A stretch of DNA of 64,000 bases from Rhodamnia argentea (taxonomy: Eukaryota; Streptophyta; Magnoliopsida; Myrtales; Myrtaceae). Numbering within the stretch: the stretch's first letter is position 1; each line of letters opens with the position of its first letter. Positions 9,753 through 20,760 of the stretch are shown here, piece by piece. The stretch spans positions 16,015,311 through 16,079,310 of the forward strand of contig NC_063155.1 in assembly GCF_020921035.1 (NCBI RefSeq), written 5' to 3'. Both the position numbers and the translations under genes were made by a program. Below the pieces are notes generated by a model. The model was not told the origin of the DNA. It ran no database searches and worked only from the letters and a program-made list of their open reading frames with translations.

Positions 9753-10931
9753 GTTCTTGTTTCTCTCTCTCTCTCTCTTCCATTATCTATATGACATATG
9801 CGAATTGTCACCAAAATTTAAATTTCTACGGAACTGAGTTGGGCTCTTTGGTCTATCCATGCTTATTATAGGGAACTGCTGTAAGTATTAAAGTTTCTTT
9901 CTCTGATATATTGGTGTCATTAGTAGGGTCATACCTTTTGGCATGTGATCCTAATGAATTCGGCAAACATTGATGGACCAGATCAAATAATTGATGATAT
10001 AGCTTCATTTTCTGCATTAACACCTTACAGAGATCCCGATGGGCAGTATCATAGTCCTTGGTGTCTGTAGCTGACCGATTTCTTAGTATTATTGTCCATT
10101 CTGGCGCAATGAGAAATCTCTGTTTTCTGGCTTATTAGCATCCCTTTGATCTACTTCTTCTAAGGAAGACGCTAACTTAGTGGCTAACGTAAGATTCACA
10201 AATACTATATTTAACACCTTTTTAACGTTGAATTTATACGATAGAAGAGAAATGTAGGAGCCGATTCCTATTTAGAATCAATTGAATTTTGATTTATATG
10301 TGCACTTTATTTTTTATTTTTATTTTTAAGAAATGTCTTCATTTGTGGTATGTCAGTGCAAATAAGGTAGATACCACTTGTGTCGGTCCTATCGAATTCG
10401 CAACTTCTTTAGTTATCGCATTTTTATCGCAGCATGGTAAGACGGACTTGCAATTATTGATGTTCTCCTCAAGGTCATTATGTATTTTTCTTACCATTCA
10501 CTAAAAGATATGGAAACGTATTCATTTTCCACAAGATGCGCTCGTGAAAAATTGATGATATTAACCATTCAATTAGATGATTTCAGAAAACAAGCAATAC
10601 CGAGGAACCGTATTCGCATGCCTATTGGACCCCAGTTGAAGGGATGATTTTTTTTCGAACCGGTGTTCGGGCATCAGAGTTACTTGCCTCTATTTGCTCA
10701 TAATGTCAAACTGAATTTGATTTATAAAGATCAAATTTGAGATTGCAATAAAAGATAACTTGCTCCTATTTGGCCCCGTCATTTATAGCCCCACATAACA
10801 ATTTAGGTGAATAACTGACTAAAGCTAGGCTCAGTATCCGTGAGCCTGCCTCATCATCCATTCTCTTCCGGGTTCCCGGATCCGAAACACATTGAACAAA
10901 AAGATCTGGTGAAGGTAATGGCTTCGATTTG
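9753..10931. other. Spacer between MED33 and galactinol synthase fragments
   Basis: No gene is seen. The part 9888-10931 occurs again at 19722-20760 and 44263-45306, each time directly before a galactinol synthase fragment. It may be intron or flank of one of the captured genes. Confidence 0.45.
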
Positions 10932-11561
10932 GACAACATTGATTGCCTCTTCGACCTCCCGAACGGTTTCATCTACGCCGTCATGGACTACTTCTGTGAG
11001 AAGACATGGAGCCACACCCCTCGGTACAAAATCAGGTATTGCCAACGGTGCCCCGACGAGGTCCAATGGCTCGACCACGATGGTCCGAAGCCATCTCTCT
11101 ACTTCAACGCCAGCATGTTTGTGTAGCAGCCGAACCTCGACACTTACCATGACTTGCCGGAAACCCTCAAGATCACACTTCCAACTCCATTTGCTGAACA
11201 AGACTCCTTGAACATGTACTTCAAGGACATCTGCAAACCGATTCCTAATGTGTACAACCTCGTGCTCGCATGATTGTGGCGTCACCCCGAGAATATCGAG
11301 CTGGACAAGGTGAAGGTCATTCACTATTGTGCCGCGGGGTCGAAGCCGTGGCGGTACACGGGCAAGGAGGAGAACATGGAAAGGGAAGATATCAAGATGC
11401 TGGTGCAGAAGTGGTGGGATATCTATGATGACGAGTCTTTGGACTATAAGAATATCATGGCCGGAGATGAAGCGGCGAAGCAAACGAAATGGGATCGGTT
11501 CCTTGCGGCATTGGCGGAGGCCGGAGCTTTCCGCTTCATAACCGCCCGTCCGCTGACCTAG
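10932..11561 (+). pseudogene. Galactinol synthase 3' fragment, copy 1
   Basis: The frame reads NIDCLFDLPNGFIYAVMDYF, CEKTWSHTPRYKI, YCQRCPDEVQW, GPKPSLYFNASMFV, HYCAAGSKPWRYTGKEENM and KWWDIYDDESLDYKN, which is the second half of galactinol synthase (GT8 family, UDP-galactose plus myo-inositol to galactinol, first step to raffinose sugars). The N-terminal half with the DxD metal site (YLDGDIQ in the family) is missing; the fragment starts just after it. Two in-frame stops are seen (after SMFV and after NLVLA). A 3' UTR-like stretch and then inverted repeat B follow. The stop after MFV is shared with the copies at 20761 and 45307. Confidence 0.85.
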
Positions 11562-11689
11562 CTGTTTGGAATTAGGGTTGTGGTTTTAAGTGTGTAGAGC
11601 AATTACAGAGACAAACACGATTGGAATTGGTTGCTCTTTTCGTTAAGTTAAACGGAATTTCAAATTAACCCGTATATTACACTTGTATT

Positions 11690-13130
11690 GTATCCGTGGT
11701 AGTGGAATTTCTCTTTAAGTAAAAGCAAATTATCGATAGGAACCATTCTATTAAAATAATGGAGATCTACGTTTATAGATCTTTTATCCTATGTTTTCTT
11801 ATGTAATTTGGAAATACTGGAAATTTGGATGACTCTTTTGTAAATTATGTTTATTAAGTAACACGTATTATTTATTCACGTTCTGTATATGTGATTCACG
11901 CATTCATATCATTTTATGGGCTGTCACATCATCTCAAAATCGGTTTTTAAAATCAAATCGAAAATAGAATTATCTAGATGATAGTTTTTTGACAGATATC
12001 TAGATGATAGTTCAACGTTCACGAGAAAATTATCGAAATAATCATAGATCTATTGAATTAGCACATCTTAAATATTTCAATTGTGATAATTCAATCATAA
12101 ACCTTTTACATGTTATCCAATTCAATCCTATTTATTGGAAAAGTCTGACATGAGATATCTAGTCTGCGGCGACGATCAATCGGAGCTAACGTGGTTGCCG
12201 GAAAATGTTAAAAATAGTGTCGTTCATTACCCAAAAAAAAAAAAACTCCAATACGATATGATGTCATTCTCCCCTTCGGCTCCGATTTGGATTCGATCAA
12301 TATCGTCAACCCTAAAATCATGAAGAACCTGAATTTCTTTCGGTTATTCTCCCAAATTCGAGCACTCCTTTCCATTTCCCTCAAGCCGAGTTCTTCTTCC
12401 GTCACCCGCACCCGCCCGACCCGAGAAAAAGAGTTGCGTTCCGGCGTTTGACAACTATCGGGCCTTGGCTTCCAGAGACCGGCACAAAGGTTGGTCCATT
12501 TTCAGATTCTTTGGGCCTTGATCAAGAACGGGCTCGATCGCAAAAGATTGGGCCCATTCTCATAAGTTTCGGGCCTATGCTTTAGTACCGTTCTGTGAGT
12601 TCGGAGATGGGAAAAATTGCAAAAGACTAAAATAGCACTTTTGCCCCCGAAAAGGATACCTTTGTTCTACATTGCTCTCGGAAATTCATTGGGTCTTACT
12701 TTTACATCCTCCGCAACCACATTGACGACATACACATGGGTTTTACCCCCAAGGTTCCCGCCACGGTGAATTTTCTTTGCAATAAACTCCATACCTCAAA
12801 TCAAATGCACTTTTAGTCCAAAGATATTAATTTGTGCTAATCTTTTATCATCGAGAGCATCATCACGCCCTTGATCTTATATAGTTGTGAAACAGCGATA
12901 ACTCTCGAACTTCAACCCCGAATTCATAAGATATCTATATACCCATTTATTCAAGATATTATGCCGATATGTATTTTTTGTAGATTATTTCTTATATCAA
13001 CAATGGGGAAGATTCCCTTTTACACCCAATGAGCTCCTTGGTTCGTCGACCAAAAAAATAATAATCGAAAGTAGCATAATTATACTAATGGTAATACCAC
13101 CTTAGTTGTTTTTTATTTTTTTGTGAAAAG
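11690..13130 (-). repeat. Composite repeat B/C, copy next to galactinol synthase fragment
   Basis: This is the inverted counterpart of 25895-27240: part B at 11690-12395, a linker with GGGCC-rich phrases (12400-12640), and part C at 12640-13130. Further copies are at 46120-47350 and, decayed, 33720-34340. Noncoding apart from short chance frames. No terminal repeats were identified with certainty. Confidence 0.65.
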
Positions 13131-13199
13131 AATACCACCTTATTAAAGACACATTAAATTTGCCTTAAGAAAGGTTCACGCACTCAATCATTATCTTAT

Positions 13200-14044
13200 A
13201 GTAATTTCTTTTTCACTCACAAAAGTGGAAATCAAGGCACGTAAAAGTTCAAGCATGGACTTGGTTGACAATTTGACCATTGAGTTACCTAGGCGGAGTT
13301 GGTCTCATTTCATCCCTTATTTCCTACACGGGGTAAGCTCATGTAGGCTTACGGGTATTGATTCCGCCGTTTGGCAGGTGGCCTTGTGTGGTCACTCTTG
13401 GTGGTGAGGATGAGAGGTTTTGTGTTTATTTGGCATAACTCTCTTTTGGACATTTGAAGTCAATGCAAATGTTTGTTGAGTTTTGACTTTCGGATTGGGA
13501 CGAGGGTACCTGTGCTTTGATTGTATGCGTTATATCTCATGAGTTTTTGGATTTTACTGTCATCCTTTGCTATTTATGCTTCGATTGTGTATCTTTCGGT
13601 GTTGTTCCGCGACAAGCTCACCCTCGCCAACGCCCACACACACGCTAGGCATCGAGGATGAACTTCTGACCATCTTCAAGGCTGCAGTTGCTTGTGTGTC
13701 TACTCAGGCCGTAAAAGGGCATGATTTCTCGGGCGCTATCAGCTCGTTCAACCATTTTCCATGGTGTTTGAAATTCACGGTCAGCCGCCGATCCTAGAAG
13801 AGATGCAGCAGCTTCAAGCCGTTCACTGGATTAATTTGTAGGGGATGTTGTCCGATAAAAGATGTCGCTCTCTCAGTCAACCACATGCAATATCTTTAAT
13901 GAGAATTAGAGTCATGGCAACTATTTCATTATGTCTCAAGCTTTTTTCCATTCTGTTTTTTTGGATTTTCTTTTATTTTTTAATGCATTCTTGCTTTTTT
14001 GGAGAATGCGGTTGTCTCTGAAAAACGTAATTAATGCCCAGGTT
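13200..14044 (-). repeat. Repeat D, adjoining R1
   Basis: It matches 25111-25890 in inverted form and, in part, 27560-27960. It always adjoins the same edge of R1, so D and R1 may be parts of one longer element. A frame containing DELLTIFKAAVACVSTQAVK is kept in two copies but was not recognised. Confidence 0.55.
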
Positions 14045-14757
14045 GTAGGGAGCATACCAAGTGCGTTCATTCTATATAAATACCCTCCGGCCAAGAGTTC
14101 AATCTCCATCGCAATCTTTTTCGGTTAATTCGTTCAATTCAAGGATAGTTATAATGCCTTGAAGTTCTTTACAACGTCGTTGTAAAGTTTGCTTAACTCT
14201 TTGCGCAGTTTCATGATGTTCCTCACCAATGATTCGATATTTGAGCATAGTTGACGTTGAATCAAAAAAATCTACTGCTGGATAAGTATCTTGAGCAGCT
14301 AAATCCTCTTGATATCGGAACGCATTGATTCATGTCGATGGACCAGTCAAGCACACCGTCTTGAGCCATCATCATATTCCAATCCCATTGGATTGTTTAG
14401 GCTCGTTCATGTCGATCTACCCGTCAAAAGAATTTCTTCCATGTGCATTATTTTTAATTTTTTTTTCAGTTTCCGAATTTCCACGTGCACTGGGAGTATG
14501 CTTTATTTTTTTTTTGTAACGTGTGTGTTTTATTTCCTGGTAAGAGAAAATAATTAAACCAGCGATTCGTTGGTTAATTAACCATAGTTGGTACTCTACC
14601 CGTGTATTTATACAAATTGCAACCATTTCATTACGTCTCAAGCTTCTTTTCATATCAGCATGAGTACCGAGGATTCCATTTCGTTCATGCCCAAGCAAAT
14701 ATAGATCTGCCTTTTGTTCCGGAAAAAGTAAAACCTGAATTTTCTAGCATCTCGATT
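14045..14757 (-). repeat. Dispersed repeat R1, copy b
   Basis: It has the same layout as the copy at 561, with both TATA-like boxes. It ends where the palindromic promoter of C2 gene B begins (14758-14761). Confidence 0.7.
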
Positions 14758-14760
14758 TCG

Positions 14761-15083
14761 TGGGAATGTGAAGGAGTTTTGAGAGAGAGGGAGATTTTGT
14801 GTATAGGCAGGGACGACCGAGATAACGACGGTTTCCCTGCTGCCCTTTTATAGGGAAAATTTCGTCGACGAAAGCAGGTTCGGTCTTGTAGAAATGGGAC
14901 GACCGAGATAACGACGGGACATTCGAAGACATTCTTCGAATGTCCCGTCGTTATCTCGGTCGTCCCATTTCTACAAGACCGAACCTGCTTTCGTCGACGA
15001 AATTTTCCCTATAAAAGGGCAGCACACAGTTCCCTGCCTATACACAAAATCTCCCTCTCTCTCAAAACTCCTTCACATTCCCA
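14761..15083. promoter_or_regulatory. Near-perfect palindromic promoter and leader of C2 gene B
   Basis: The inner arms 14838-14929 and 14933-15024 are perfect 92-bp inverted copies with a 3-bp loop. Outer arms 14761-14813 and 15031-15083 are perfect 53-bp inverted copies of the 5' UTR. Each side has its own TATA box (right TATAAAAGGG at 15010-15019). On the left only, the arms are separated by 24 bp that repeat a piece of the inner arm (GACGACCGAGATAACGACGG), against 6 bp on the right. The ATG of gene B is at 15109. Confidence 0.95.
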
Positions 15084-15108
15084 AGAACCATCCTCAAGCA
15101 CAGAGGCG

Positions 15109-15783
15109 ATGGCATCCTTCGACATAACCCTGATCTCAGCCACGGACGTCAAGGCCCGCAACGTCTGCCTCGCCGCCTCCCTCTCCAGCGACGAAAGCAA
15201 CAACAAGCAGCGCACAGCCGTCCACAAGAAAAGCAGCACCGCTAACACCTGGGAGGGCCACATCTTCAAATTCACCGTGAGAGAGGCCGCACCTCTCGGC
15301 ACCCGCCTCAAGTTCAAGATCGAGAAGAAGGAGCCCTTCTTGAACCCCTTCTTCTGCTTCAAGAAGGGGTCCTTCTTTGGCCGCAAGACTACTCACGTGG
15401 TCGGCGAGGTGGATGTGCTTCTGGATGGCTGCGCCGGCGACATGAATCCCCATGTGCAGAGCTGCGAAGTGTGGTCCTCCTCCCCGAAGAAGACCAAGGG
15501 GAAGACCATGGCCATTCTCGAATTTTCCTATAAGTTCTCCGAGCAGTTCCCCATTGAGGCGCCCCCGGAGCTGGAGGAGGAGACAGTCACGGCTGCTCAA
15601 GCTGCAGAGCGCCCTCAGACGGGGAATGCCACTCCCGCCTATGTTTTTGGGCCCCCGGCAGGATACGGGCCCGCAGCCCCATCGCTGCAGCGCCACCCCG
15701 GCTGGAGCTTCCTGGGGAGGGTGGGGATCGCGGTCGCCGCGAACGCGATAACAAGTGCGTTCAATAACCTCGTATTCGATTGA
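15109..15783 (+). CDS. SRC2-like C2-domain protein B
   Basis: A single-exon gene of 224 aa, closest to A. The C2 domain covers about 1-145, with HKKSSTANTWEGHIFKF and GRKTTHVVGEVDV. It shares with A the five-residue deletion after GEVDV. It has the KKTKGKTMA stretch before the last strand, as D does. A Pro/Ala-rich linker leads to GWSFLGRVGIAVAANAITSA, a hydrophobic C-terminal segment. The normal end (GGDFTD in C) is lost: a deletion brings in a TGA from the former 3' UTR right after VFD. The leader and TATA box are part of the palindrome at 14761-15083, the closest gene-palindrome pairing in the window. Membrane or protein binding is inferred from the family. Confidence 0.85.
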   Translation: MASFDITLISATDVKARNVCLAASLSSDESNNKQRTAVHKKSSTANTWEGHIFKFTVREAAPLGTRLKFKIEKKEPFLNPFFCFKKGSFFGRKTTHVVGEVDVLLDGCAGDMNPHVQSCEVWSSSPKKTKGKTMAILEFSYKFSEQFPIEAPPELEEETVTAAQAAERPQTGNATPAYVFGPPAGYGPAAPSLQRHPGWSFLGRVGIAVAANAITSAFNNLVFD

Positions 15784-16849
15784 TATGTGGACCGAGTATT
15801 CTTGTTCACTCACAAATGAGTTCATTTGCATGCGTATTTGTTTTGTCTTAAGGTATGTTAAGTTGGTTTGAGTTCCGTGTCGATTTGTTAGATTTGGATT
15901 GTTGAAGAGATTTTGTCGGATCTCTTGTCGTGCTTAAATTATGATGAGTTTGATGCTGTCTTGCTACTTCTCGATTCACAAAGTCATCTATAACTTGGAT
16001 TTTCTAATGTTGGTTTTCACTTGGGATTGTTCTGAGAGCGGGATTAAACCTTGGTCGTCTACAGTGGTTTCCTATTCGGAATTCACGACAAACTCCGTGC
16101 TCTCTCATAGACTCTGTTTATCCTCGAGGTGAAATTGTTCCGATATATTTTGCGCAAATTAAGGCAACATAAGTTCACTGCACTGAAAAACTGAAAAGAT
16201 TGGGGTTGGTTTATGGTGAGCTAAGCCATAGATGAATTTTCCATTTCTAACTTTGACATGGGCACTTAGCTTTCACTACGATGGCCGTGCCCTGATTAAG
16301 ACTAGGTGCAGAAACAGTTTCGTGTGCCTGCCTGGGCACTGGTTTCTGGTTCCAAAATAACTTGAAGAAAGGATCTCCTTTTGTTTCAGGTGAATGACCT
16401 TATTTACTATGAATCCAACCTCTCTTTGTCCATCTAATCTTGATTTGCTGTAAACAGACGATAGTGTCATGAAGTCGTATGCCGACAATAACAAACCAGC
16501 CGTTATGCCTCAGGATCGCCAAAGTTTTGTCCCGAAGTTGGTCTTGGATGCTCAATTTTGCTCTTTTCGGCTGATGCGCACAGTTTTACAGAAGAGTCAC
16601 AAACAAAGAAACCACATTTAGAGGTTCATGATTATGTAAAATTGCATCAACAAAAAACCTCTCCTGAACCTGAAGCACTCTGCAGTCAAGAATTACATCA
16701 ATAATCAGCAATAGCATCACAGAGAATACTTCCAACTGAATTGCGCCAAGATCATTTACCAAAAACAAAATAACGTTCCTCCACACAATCCCCAGTTTCT
16801 CTGAATAAGAAAGCCTCCGAGTTAGAACCACACCGTGAATTAAAGCACA
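15784..16849. other. 3' flank of C2-B and unassigned DNA
   Basis: The part 15784-16250 is inverted at 47640-48110, downstream of gene E. A short open stretch at 16454-16580 (NNKPAVMPQDRQSFVPKLVL) looks exon-like but was not recognised. The rest shows no gene. Confidence 0.5.
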
Positions 16850-17584
16850 TCACGCCCTCACTTCATAGTGCCCTGCTGGAGTGAGAGCTCTGAAACCTTT
16901 GTAAGGACGATGAGCGGGAGTCGCGAAATGAGGCTTCCCCCAACCCAGAGCTTCCGATTCGGACCGGTTCTGGTGATTTTGTGGATTCCAAGGCTTCTCC
17001 GACGGGAACCAGCGAGAAAACAGAGAGGAGAATTCGGTGAAGGAATCGTCTACGAAAGGGGACAGCCATTCGAGGTCGGCCAAATCATCATCCTGCAAAA
17101 AAAAAAATTACAACTTTGGCTCATCAACCATTGACCACTTCAGAGAAAAACCCAAGCATAAGAAAAAGGTAAATAAATGAAGAACCCATTTTTGGGCAAC
17201 GATAGAGGATTGTGATTGTTACCGGAACGCTGAGTTCACTGGCGAGCAAAGGCCCAAGTTCGTCTTTTTCGGCTGAAAATTGCTCTTCAGCTGAGTAAGA
17301 AGCAGAGGAGACTAATTTCGCTGCTTCTCCTTCTCCTTCTCCTCCTCCTCCTCCTTCTCCTCCTCCTCCTCCTCCTTTTGGGTTTCGCTCTTCCCCTTCT
17401 TGTTCTTGCGCTCGGACTTAGCCTTCGTCGTTCGAGAAGTCGAGGAGGTCGTCCACGAGAAAGTCATCGGACGACGAGGCATTCTGCAAACTATTGAGGG
17501 CGGGCCACACTCATCCGAAACGAACGGTCTCGTGGCCATTTCCCTCCTGAAACTCGTCTTCAGAGCGGCCTCAAAGCACTCCAT
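16850..17584 (-). pseudogene. GATA transcription factor, 5' part only, zinc finger missing
   Basis: Minus-strand exon 1 (17584-17223) starts MECFEAALKTSFRREMA. After a frame change it shows SSDDFLVDDLLDFSNDEG and AEKDELGPLLASELSVP, then a GT donor. Exon 2 (from 17092, after an AG acceptor) begins DDDLADLEWLSPFVDDSFTEF. This order is typical of plant class I GATA factors (GATA1/5/12 type). The frame stops at 16850 and the C-x2-C GATA finger that should follow is not found, so DNA binding is lost. A simple GAG/GGA repeat (about 17330-17390) is where the frames diverge and slippage is likely. A CT-rich leader lies at 17700-17890. Confidence 0.75.
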
Positions 17585-18059
17585 TTCCCTTTCAACCTGG
17601 GCACACACGAAAACCCAGAACACTCGCAATTCAAAACCGATCAAAAGACAAAACCTTTTTCAGTTTTTCTGCAGTTTCCGCACACTCTCATGCAATTGAC
17701 AGATTCAGGAAACAGAGGAGTCAAAAATCGTTTCTTTTTCCCTTTGGGTTACCTTGAATGGAGAAGAAGAAGACGAGGATAAGAGAGAGCGGAGGAGGAC
17801 GGAAGGGGGAAGGAAATTGAATTCACGAGAGTAGAAGGAGAGAGAGCGTGTGAAAGAGAAAAGTTGAAGAGAGAAAGTCTGCTCCATTTATTGTAGCAAA
17901 TGGAAAAAGTTTTAAATTCGAAAATGAAATCAATTTTTGTGTGCAGTGGGGATCACTGACTTACGTGGATCCACATGGCCTCTCCTGATTGGCCGGGGCG
18001 CACGGTGACGTGTTGACCCCAGCCCACCCAATATTTTCTCAGAGTTCCGGTCTTCTCTC

Positions 18060-18800
18060 AACCAACGAATCAAGATGCCAGAAAATTCAAGTTTTACATT
18101 TTCGGAACAAAAGGTAGATCTATGTTTAGTTGGGCATGAACGAAATGGAATCCTCGGTACTCATGCTGATATGGGTTTAAGCACTCAAATTCTGTCCCCG
18201 GTCAAAAATCCCCTCCATTCGGATTGAAAAGAAGCTTGAGACTTAATGAAATGGTTGCAATTTGTATAAATACACGGGTGGAGTACCAACTATGGTTAAT
18301 TAACCAACGAACGTTGGTTTGATTATTTTCTCTTACCAAGAAACAAAACACACGCGTTACCAAAAAAAAAAAAAAAGCATACTCCCAGTGCACGTGGAAA
18401 TGCGAAAACTGAAAAAAAAAATGAAAAATAACGCACATGGAAGAAATTCTTTTGATGGGTATATCGACACAAATGTGCCTAAATAATCCGACAGATTGGA
18501 ATATGGTGACTCAAGATGATGCCCTTGAGAGGTATATCAACACGAATCAATGCGTTCCGATAGCTAAATCTAAAGGTATCTATCCAACAATAGATCATTT
18601 AGATTCAACGTCAACTATACTCAAATCTCGAATCATTACCGAGGAACATTATGAAATTGCGCAAAAAGTTAACCAAACTTTACAACGACAGTGTAAAGAA
18701 CTTCAAAGTATTATAGCTATCCCCGAATTGAACGCATTATCCCAAAAAGATTGTGATGGAGATTGAACTCTTGGCTGGAGGGTATTTATATTGAACGAAG
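18060..18800 (+). repeat. Dispersed repeat R1, copy c (best open frame)
   Basis: This copy holds the longest R1 frame, 18437-18766, 109 aa, starting MEEILLMG and containing [20 protein letters not shown], a stretch likely to form a helix. The frame lies about 140 bp downstream of a TATA-like box (TATAAATACACGGG). I do not recognise the protein. No reverse transcriptase, protease or transposase was seen near any R1 copy. Confidence 0.6.
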
Positions 18801-18860
18801 TCCCTCGGTATGAAGAGCCAAAAGACATTCTGCTTTTTTGGATTTTTCTTTTATTTTATT

Positions 18861-19050
18861 TTTTGTGCATTCTTGTTTTTTTTTTTGGAGAATGCAGTAT
18901 AAATGAAGAGAATGCCCCTACAACCTGGGCATTAATTTCCGCATTCTCCAAAAAAAAAAAAGCAAGAATGCACAAAACAAATAAAAGAAAAGTCCAATTC
19001 AGATCTGAAAAGTAATTAATGCCCAAGTTGTAGGGACATTCTCTTCATTT
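18861..19050. repeat. Nested inverted repeats at the edge of R1
   Basis: The arms 18861-18895 and 18941-18977 form one hairpin. The 37-bp arms 18901-18937 and 19014-19050 form a second one that interlocks with it. The second pair is the R1 edge (GGGCATTAATT) present in both orientations. Confidence 0.75.
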
Positions 19051-19051
19051 A

Positions 19052-19721
19052 GGGAAAAATCCAAAAAAGGGCCCGAAGTCTTCAGATTTTCTCAAATAAG
19101 AGCCTCAAGTGAACATTGTTTCAAAAAAGGGCCCGAAGTCCTCATATTTTCTCAAATAAGGGCCCCAAGTGAACACTGTTTCAAATAAGGGCTTGAAATG
19201 ACTATAAAATTTCAAAAAATGGCCTGATTTAAGGGCATTTTAGTCTTTTTACTTATTTAATTTTTTTCTTTTTTATTATTCTATTTGTTATCTGTTTTCT
19301 CACAGAAAAAAAAAAAGAGGGGGGGGAAATCGGACCTTCACGGGCGGGAGGGGCGGCCCTCCCGCCTGTGGCCACCGCCCCACCGCCGAAGGGCGGTAGG
19401 CGGGGGCAGCAAAGCCTGGCGGGGTCGCCGGCGCCTTGGCGAGGGCCAGCGACCCCACCGGCCTTCGCCCCTCCCGCGTGTGGATGTTTTTTTTTTTATA
19501 ATACATAAATCAGGAAAAAGAGAAAAAATGAATAAAAAAATTAAAATGTGAAATGACGAAAACGCCCTTCAAGGCCGGACCCTTTTTGAAACATTATGAT
19601 CACTTCGAGCCCTTAATTAAAACATATTATGTCACTTTGAGCCCTTATTTGAAGCATAGTTCACTTGGGGCCCTTATTTGAGAAAATCTGAAGACTTGAG
19701 GCCCTTTTTTGGATTTTTCCC
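19052..19721. mobile_element. MITE-like element with long terminal inverted repeats
   Basis: It starts GGGAAAAATCCAAAAAAGGG and ends with the inverted form, with about 60 bp of imperfect terminal inverted repeat. The flanks are AT-rich and the core is very GC-rich (19320-19480). No coding capacity. The 9 bp on either side (CTTCATTTA and AAGTTTCTT) do not match, so the target duplication is lost. The right edge coincides with the start of a duplicated block (19722). Confidence 0.7.
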
Positions 19722-20760
19722 AAGTTTCTTTCTCTGATATATTGGTGTCATTAGCGGGGTTATACCTTTTAGCATGTGATCCTAATGAATTCGGCAAACA
19801 TTGACGGACCGGATCAAATAATTGATGATATAGCTTCATTTTCTGCATTAACACCTTACGGAGATCCCGATGGGGCGTATCATAGTCCTTGGTGTCCGTA
19901 GTTGACCGATTTCTTAGTATTATTGTCCATTCCGGCGCAATGAGAAACCTCTGTTTTCCGGCTTATTAGCATCCATTTGATCTACTTCTTCTAAAGAAGA
20001 CGTTAACTTAGTGGCTAACGTAAGATTCACAAATACTATATTTAACACGTTTTTAACGTTGAATTTATACGATAGACAAGAAATGTAGGAGCCGATTCCT
20101 ATTTAGAATCAATTGAATTTTGATTTATATGTGCACTTTATTTTTTATTTTTATTTTTAAGAAATGTCTTCATTTGTGGTATGTCGGCGCAAATAAGGTA
20201 GATACCACTTGTGTCAATCCTATCGAATTCGCAACTTCTTTAGTTATCACATTTTTATCGCAGCATGGTAAGACGGACCTGCAATTATTGATGTTCTCCT
20301 CGGGGTCATTATGTATTTTTCTTACCATTCACTAAAAGATATGGAAACGTATTCATTTTCCACAAGATGCGCTCGTGAAAGATTGATTATATTAACCATT
20401 CAATTAGATGATTTCAGAAACAAGCAATACCGAGGAATTGTATTCGCATGCCTATTGGACCCCAGTTGAAGGGATGATTTTTTTCGAACCGGTGTTCCGG
20501 CATCAGAGTTGCGTGCTTCTATTTGCTCATAATGTCAAACTGAATTTGATTTATAAAGATCAAATTCGAGATTGCAATAAAAGATAACTTGCTCCTATTT
20601 GGCCCCGTCATTTATAGCCCCACATAACAATTTAGCTGAATAACGGACTGAAGCTAGGCTCTGTATCTATGAGCTCGCCTCATTATCCATTCTCTTCCGA
20701 GTTCCTGGATCCAAAACACATTGAACAACAATATCTGGTGAAGGTAATGGCTTCGATTTG
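19722..20760. other. Third copy of the galactinol synthase upstream spacer
   Basis: Collinear with 9888-10931 and 44263-45306. No gene is seen. Confidence 0.5.

Noticed and set aside
18437-18766. R1 frame as part of an integrated virus
   Set aside because: No family motif was recognised and no polymerase or protease lies nearby; left as an unclassified repeat.
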